The notes under the pieces: generated by a model | Database searches by the model: none | The model's input: only the letters and a program-made list of their open reading frames with translations | What the model was told of the DNA's origin: nothing | Made by a program: the position numbers and the translations under genes | From: an uncultured Clostridia bacterium | GTDB lineage: Bacteria > Bacillota > Clostridia > Peptostreptococcales > Anaerovoracaceae | DNA length: 10,352 nt | NCBI GenBank assembly: GCA_934277495.1 | Contig: CAKQUI010000081.1 | Coordinates: 1 to 10,352 of the forward strand | Direction of reading: 5' to 3' | Shown: positions 7,474-10,352 of the stretch, in pieces | Layout of the letters: the number at the start of each line of letters is the position of its first letter | Numbering within the stretch: the first letter of the stretch is position 1

Positions 7474-8053
7474 TCGGCAGTTTCATCATCCCTGACATGA
7501 CGCAGCCTCCTGCGGCTCCGCAGTCCAGAAGTTCCTGAAGCTGCAACTCGTCTATCCTGATGCCGCCTATGGCGTACACCGGTATGCTGACGCTGCTGCA
7601 TACATCCTTTAAAAAATCCAGTCCCCGGGGCGGCACGCCTTTCTTGCAGTCAGTGCTGAATATATGGCCGGCGCTGATGTATGATGCTCCAAGCTTCTCA
7701 GCTTCGACTGCCTCCTCCACGGAATGAACGGAAGTCCCTTTTATACTGAAATTTTGCAAGAGTCCTGCATATCTTCTCATCAGGTGCAGCGGCATATGTA
7801 TGGCGTCGCAGCCAAGAGCCAGCGCTGTATCCGGAAATGAATGTGCAACGAACTGCACTCCGTACCTGCTGCATATGCTTATGGTCTCCGCTGCCAGCTT
7901 CCTGTACTCGTCCTCCGGAAGATCTTTTTCCCTGAGGATAAGTGCTCTGGGATGGTCCCGGCAGATCCTCTCTATATGCTCCTGGAAAGGACGTGTGCAA
8001 ATGTGCCGGCTTGTCACTGCAATGAGCCTGCTGAAAAGTTCTTTTCTTTCCAT
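7466..8053 (-). CDS. tenI: TenI-like thiazole tautomerase (ThiE/TenI family)
   Basis: TenI converts the first thiazole tautomer released by ThiG to the aromatic thiazole carboxylate phosphate; its relative ThiE joins thiazole phosphate to pyrimidine pyrophosphate. The product is 195 residues, a TIM barrel. LREKD at 40-44 and the C-terminal AIGGI (161-165) are family marks. GHIFSTDCKKG at 129-139 carries H130, aligning with TenI catalytic H122; ThiE normally has Pro in that GP(I/V)F motif. ThiE residues that bind Mg-pyrophosphate appear lost: Gln of QLREK is Ile39, the Asn-Asp pair after strand 3 is replaced by AHS (70-72), and the Asp after GVHLGQ is absent (IHMPLHL, 85-91). This favours TenI, though databases may name it ThiE. 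ATG 8053 is chosen because GAGGA lies seven bases before it; ATG 8071 would overlap thiH and lacks a good site. It is the last gene of the thi cluster. Confidence 0.8.
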   Translation of the reverse strand: MERKELFSRLIAVTSRHICTRPFQEHIERICRDHPRALILREKDLPEDEYRKLAAETISICSRYGVQFVAHSFPDTALALGCDAIHMPLHLMRRYAGLLQNFSIKGTSVHSVEEAVEAEKLGASYISAGHIFSTDCKKGVPPRGLDFLKDVCSSVSIPVYAIGGIRIDELQLQELLDCGAAGGCVMSGMMKLPIV

Positions 8054-8060
8054 CGGTTTG

Positions 8061-8065
8061 TCCTC
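8061..8065 (-). promoter_or_regulatory. Ribosome binding site deciding the TenI-like gene start
   Basis: GAGGA overlaps the thiH stop codon and stands seven bases before ATG 8053. It makes the 195-residue product more likely than the 201-residue form starting at 8071. Confidence 0.7.
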
Positions 8066-9278
8066 ACACATAGATGTAGTCGCTCATCACCGGCTGCATA
8101 CCGTTGCTTTCCAGCGCTTCGTAGACCTCCTTCACGGAACGGTCGTCGGATATCTCGAACTGTCCGTCGCCCTGGTCTTCGATATCCTCTGCATGACTGC
8201 CGATGCCTGTGCTGACACCTGCAGATATCTTCGTAGCTGCGATCTGCACCAGATTGTCTCTGACTCTGGCACATTCCCTGGTGGATACGGTGATGCTGGC
8301 AAAGGGCATGAAAAGCCTGTATGCGCATACCACCTGCAGCAGCTGTTTCTCATGGACGTCCATAGGGTCTATCCTGTCGTTGTTGATTATCGGACGGAGT
8401 CTCGGACAGGAGAATGCGATCTCCGCATGAGGATATTTCCTCTGCAGCAGGTATGCGTGATATCCTGTTGCAAAAGCATCCTTTCTGAAATCCGCCAGAC
8501 CCAGCAGTGCAGCGAAACCGACGCCTCTCATTCCGCCCATGATGGCACGCTCCTGTGCATTGACACGGTAAGGGAATATCCTCTTATGTCCTGCAAGATG
8601 CAGTGTCTCGTACTTGTCAGGATCGTAGGTCTCCTGGAACACTGTAACGTAATCGGCGCCACATTCATGGAGATACGCATATTCGTCTGAGTTCACAGGA
8701 TATATCTCAAGGCCGATGACTTTGAAATATTTCCTGGCTATCCTGCAGGCGTTACCGATATACTCCACGGTGGACTTTTTCCTGCTCTCTCCGGTCAGTA
8801 TCAGGATCTCCTGGAGCCCTGTTTCTGCGATGGCTGCCATTTCACGCTCTATCTCAGCGTCGTCCAGCATTGCTCTGTTTATCCTGTTCCTGCAGTTGAA
8901 TCCGCAGTAGATACAGTAATTCTCGCAGTAATTCGCTATATATATTGGAGTGAACATTGCTATGCTGTTGCCGAAATGCTTTCGAGTCTCCCGCTGAGCT
9001 GCCTGAGCGATCTCCTCGATAAAAGGCAGCGCTGCAGGAGAAAGCAGTGCTGCGAAGTCCTCCGGAGTCCTGCTGCTGTGTGCCAGAGCACGCCTGACAT
9101 CAGCCTCGGTATAAGCCGACTGATCGTATGAAGACGCAGCTTCCAGCACTCTGTCCATGATATCCGAGTCTATGACCTCCATGTCCGGGAGATATTCCAT
9201 ATGGTTAGTCCGTGTCTTTTTCTGGTCCTCTATGATACTGTCGCTGAGTATGCTTTTATTCACATGTTCTTCGTTCAT
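8064..9278 (-). CDS. thiH: 2-iminoacetate synthase ThiH (radical SAM tyrosine lyase)
   Basis: ThiH cleaves tyrosine with S-adenosylmethionine and a 4Fe-4S cluster to dehydroglycine (2-iminoacetate) plus p-cresol; dehydroglycine supplies the C2-N3 unit of the thiamine thiazole to ThiG. The 404-residue product has the radical-SAM motif C118-x3-C122-x2-C125 (CENYCIYC), followed by GFNCRN. Further family marks are GLEIYP (about 189-194), VTVFQETY, LHLAGHKR, RGVGFAALLGL, FSCPRLRP and the closing PVMSDYIYV. It is about 25 residues longer than E. coli ThiH because of a hydrophilic N-terminal extension. ATG 9278 is preceded by AGGGGG at eight bases, while the internal Met27 has no binding site. The gap to thiG is 3 bases, and the next gene starts 10 bases after the stop. 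Use of ThiH rather than glycine oxidase ThiO points to anaerobic life. Identity is firm. Confidence 0.96.
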   Translation of the reverse strand: MNEEHVNKSILSDSIIEDQKKTRTNHMEYLPDMEVIDSDIMDRVLEAASSYDQSAYTEADVRRALAHSSRTPEDFAALLSPAALPFIEEIAQAAQRETRKHFGNSIAMFTPIYIANYCENYCIYCGFNCRNRINRAMLDDAEIEREMAAIAETGLQEILILTGESRKKSTVEYIGNACRIARKYFKVIGLEIYPVNSDEYAYLHECGADYVTVFQETYDPDKYETLHLAGHKRIFPYRVNAQERAIMGGMRGVGFAALLGLADFRKDAFATGYHAYLLQRKYPHAEIAFSCPRLRPIINNDRIDPMDVHEKQLLQVVCAYRLFMPFASITVSTRECARVRDNLVQIAATKISAGVSTGIGSHAEDIEDQGDGQFEISDDRSVKEVYEALESNGMQPVMSDYIYV

Positions 9279-9281
9279 AGA

Positions 9282-10067
9282 TCATTCCCCCTGTTCTCTG
9301 AGAAAACCAGTCAGAGGTGATGATGCGCTGGCGCCTGTTTCAAGCACACGGCCTGTCCCTGAAAGGTACGCCATGCGGCCTGCTTCGATGGCTTTTCTGA
9401 ATGCTTCAGCCATTGCCGGTACATCGCCTGCTGTGGCAACTGCAGTGTTTGCCATTACAGCTGCCGCACCCATTTCCATAGCTTCGCATGCCTGGGACGG
9501 CTTGCCGATACCTGCATCAACTATCACCGGCAGGTCGATCTCATCTATTATTATCTGTATGAATTCCTTCGTGCAAAGCCCTTTGTTTGAACCTATCGGA
9601 GAGCCCAGAGGCATGATACATGCCGCTCCTGCATCTGCAAGGTCTCTGGCAGTATTTAGATCAGGATACATATACGGCATCACTACGAACCCTTCTTTTG
9701 CCAGTATCTCTGTTGCCTTTACAGTTTCCTGATTATCCGGGAGCAGGTATCTTGAATCTCTAATGACTTCGACCTTCACGAAGTCTCCGCATCCTATTTC
9801 TCTGGAAAGTCTCGCTATCCGCACAGCCTCCTCTGCATTCCTTGCGCCTGATGTATTGGGGAGCAGTGTCACATCATCCGGTATATAGTCCAGTATGTTT
9901 GCAAGACCGCCTTCATTGGCACGCCTCAGCGCCAGCGTTATGATCTGGGCACCTGCTTTTTCTATACATGCCTTCACAAGTTCCAGGGAAAATTTACCTG
10001 AGCCCAGTATGAATCTTGAACTGAACTCATGGCCTCCCAGAACGAGTTTATCTTCTGTTGATTTCAT
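9282..10067 (-). CDS. thiG: Thiazole synthase ThiG
   Basis: ThiG condenses deoxyxylulose 5-phosphate, dehydroglycine from ThiH and the ThiS thiocarboxylate into the thiazole phosphate. From ATG 10067 the product is 261 residues, the usual length, and forms one TIM barrel. K98 in DFVKVEVI is the Schiff-base lysine. Other family marks are [15 protein letters not shown] near the N-terminus, LLPNTSG at 68-74, LLPDN at 108-112, [10 protein letters not shown] (152-161, phosphate site), [13 protein letters not shown] (181-193), and [14 protein letters not shown] (207-220). The frame extends to a GTG at 10085, but AGAAGG seven bases before the ATG decides the shorter form. It sits between thiF (22-base gap) and thiH (3-base gap), its partners in the same step. 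Nothing is unusual. Confidence 0.96.
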   Translation of the reverse strand: MKSTEDKLVLGGHEFSSRFILGSGKFSLELVKACIEKAGAQIITLALRRANEGGLANILDYIPDDVTLLPNTSGARNAEEAVRIARLSREIGCGDFVKVEVIRDSRYLLPDNQETVKATEILAKEGFVVMPYMYPDLNTARDLADAGAACIMPLGSPIGSNKGLCTKEFIQIIIDEIDLPVIVDAGIGKPSQACEAMEMGAAAVMANTAVATAGDVPAMAEAFRKAIEAGRMAYLSGTGRVLETGASASSPLTGFLREQGE

Positions 10068-10074
10068 ATCGTTA

Positions 10075-10080
10075 CCTTCT
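10075..10080 (-). promoter_or_regulatory. Ribosome binding site deciding the thiG start
   Basis: AGAAGG precedes ATG 10067 by seven bases; it would lie inside the coding sequence if the upstream GTG at 10085 were used. Confidence 0.65.
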
Positions 10081-10089
10081 TTCACTCAT

Positions 10090-10352
10090 CTATACGTCTT
10101 CTTCACCGAGGATAAGACGTGTTATCATATTCGCTTCATGTGCAGCACATATGGCTACTCTTGGAGCCATGAGCCCTCTGCCGTATTCCGGAGCGCTGAC
10201 CCTGTCGCCGCAAAGATAAAAGTTGTCTGTTACTTTCCTCGTGACTATGGTATTGCTGCTGCCGAATCCTGCCATGCCGCTTGCTGACACCAGCTTTTTC
10301 TCCGGGAAATGCTCCAGTATCCCGTTCACCAGCATAGCCTTGGCGTCAGGGT
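10090..10352 (-). CDS. thiF: ThiS adenylyltransferase ThiF, C-terminal part (cut by window edge)
   Basis: Only the last 86 codons are inside the window; the frame stays open past 10352. ThiF adenylates the C-terminal glycine of the sulfur carrier ThiS so that it can become a thiocarboxylate for ThiG. What is visible resembles the C-terminus of the clostridial ThiF 'family 2': KAMLVNGILEHFP, ASGMAGFGSSN, FYLCGD and GLMAPRVAICAAHEANM before a short acidic tail. The ATP-binding Rossmann core and the zinc site must lie outside, so activity cannot be judged. Position directly before thiG and thiH strongly supports the call. The ATG that can be read at 10335 is an internal Met, not a start. ThiS is not seen and may be encoded upstream. 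Confidence 0.85.
   Translation of the reverse strand, partial: PDAKAMLVNGILEHFPEKKLVSASGMAGFGSSNTIVTRKVTDNFYLCGDRVSAPEYGRGLMAPRVAICAAHEANMITRLILGEEDV

Noticed and set aside
8054..8071. Upstream ATG at 8071 for the TenI-like gene
   Set aside because: It would overlap thiH by eight bases and lacks a good ribosome binding site, unlike ATG 8053. It is not excluded.
7800..8690. Plus-strand frame of 296 codons antisense to the TenI-like gene and thiH
   Set aside because: It runs across two well-conserved genes on the other strand and the composition is Ser/Cys/Leu-rich as expected of an antisense shadow.
1..10352. CRISPR array, insertion sequence, prophage, tRNA/rRNA or defence genes
   Set aside because: I saw no regularly spaced repeats, transposase or phage-like proteins, cloverleaf or rRNA-like stretches; all space is filled by housekeeping-type genes on one strand.

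Overview
The window looks like chromosomal DNA of a low-to-mid GC Bacillota bacterium, most likely in the Clostridia. The grounds are strong AGGAGG-type ribosome binding sites, a Bacillus-type LexA (DinR) box, an anaerobe-style ThiG/ThiH thiazole pathway with radical-SAM ThiH instead of oxygen-dependent ThiO, a ThiF C-terminus of the clostridial 'family 2' kind, and frequent ATA isoleucine codons. I cannot name the genus. Every real gene I can support lies on the minus strand, so the window reads right to left. Both ends are cut inside genes.

Reading in the direction of transcription, positions 10352 to 7466 hold a thiamine-thiazole operon: the C-terminal end of thiF (cut by the window edge), thiG, thiH and a TenI/ThiE-family gene. 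These are closely packed, with gaps of 22, 3 and 10 bases. Together they would load sulfur onto ThiS, make the thiazole phosphate from dehydroglycine, deoxyxylulose phosphate and ThiS thiocarboxylate, and probably aromatise it. The last gene keeps the TenI catalytic histidine but lacks the two aspartates that bind Mg-pyrophosphate in true thiamine phosphate synthase.

Positions 7442 to 4997 hold a second compact set: a small VOC/glyoxalase-fold protein, an ADP-ribosylglycohydrolase-fold enzyme and a cytoplasmic type I asparaginase. Both junctions are ATGA stop/start overlaps, so the three are probably translationally coupled. A candidate sigma-A promoter sits just after the TenI stop, and no terminator separates the two sets, so read-through from the thi operon is possible. 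A strong rho-independent terminator at 4854-4889 ends this transcript.

Positions 4820 to 1 hold the uvrB-uvrA nucleotide excision repair operon. Its promoter (TTTACA, 17 bases, TATAAT) overlaps a near-perfect LexA box, so it is very likely an SOS operon. UvrB is complete. UvrA lacks only its extreme C-terminus, beyond position 1. Together with UvrC, encoded elsewhere, the two proteins recognise and excise bulky DNA lesions.

No RNA gene, CRISPR array, insertion sequence or prophage gene is visible, and no non-coding stretch exceeds 300 bases. The plus strand carries only long antisense reading frames, which I judge to be shadows. Most of the window is ordinary core metabolism and repair. The least explained part is the overlapping VOC / ADP-ribosylglycohydrolase / asparaginase trio.
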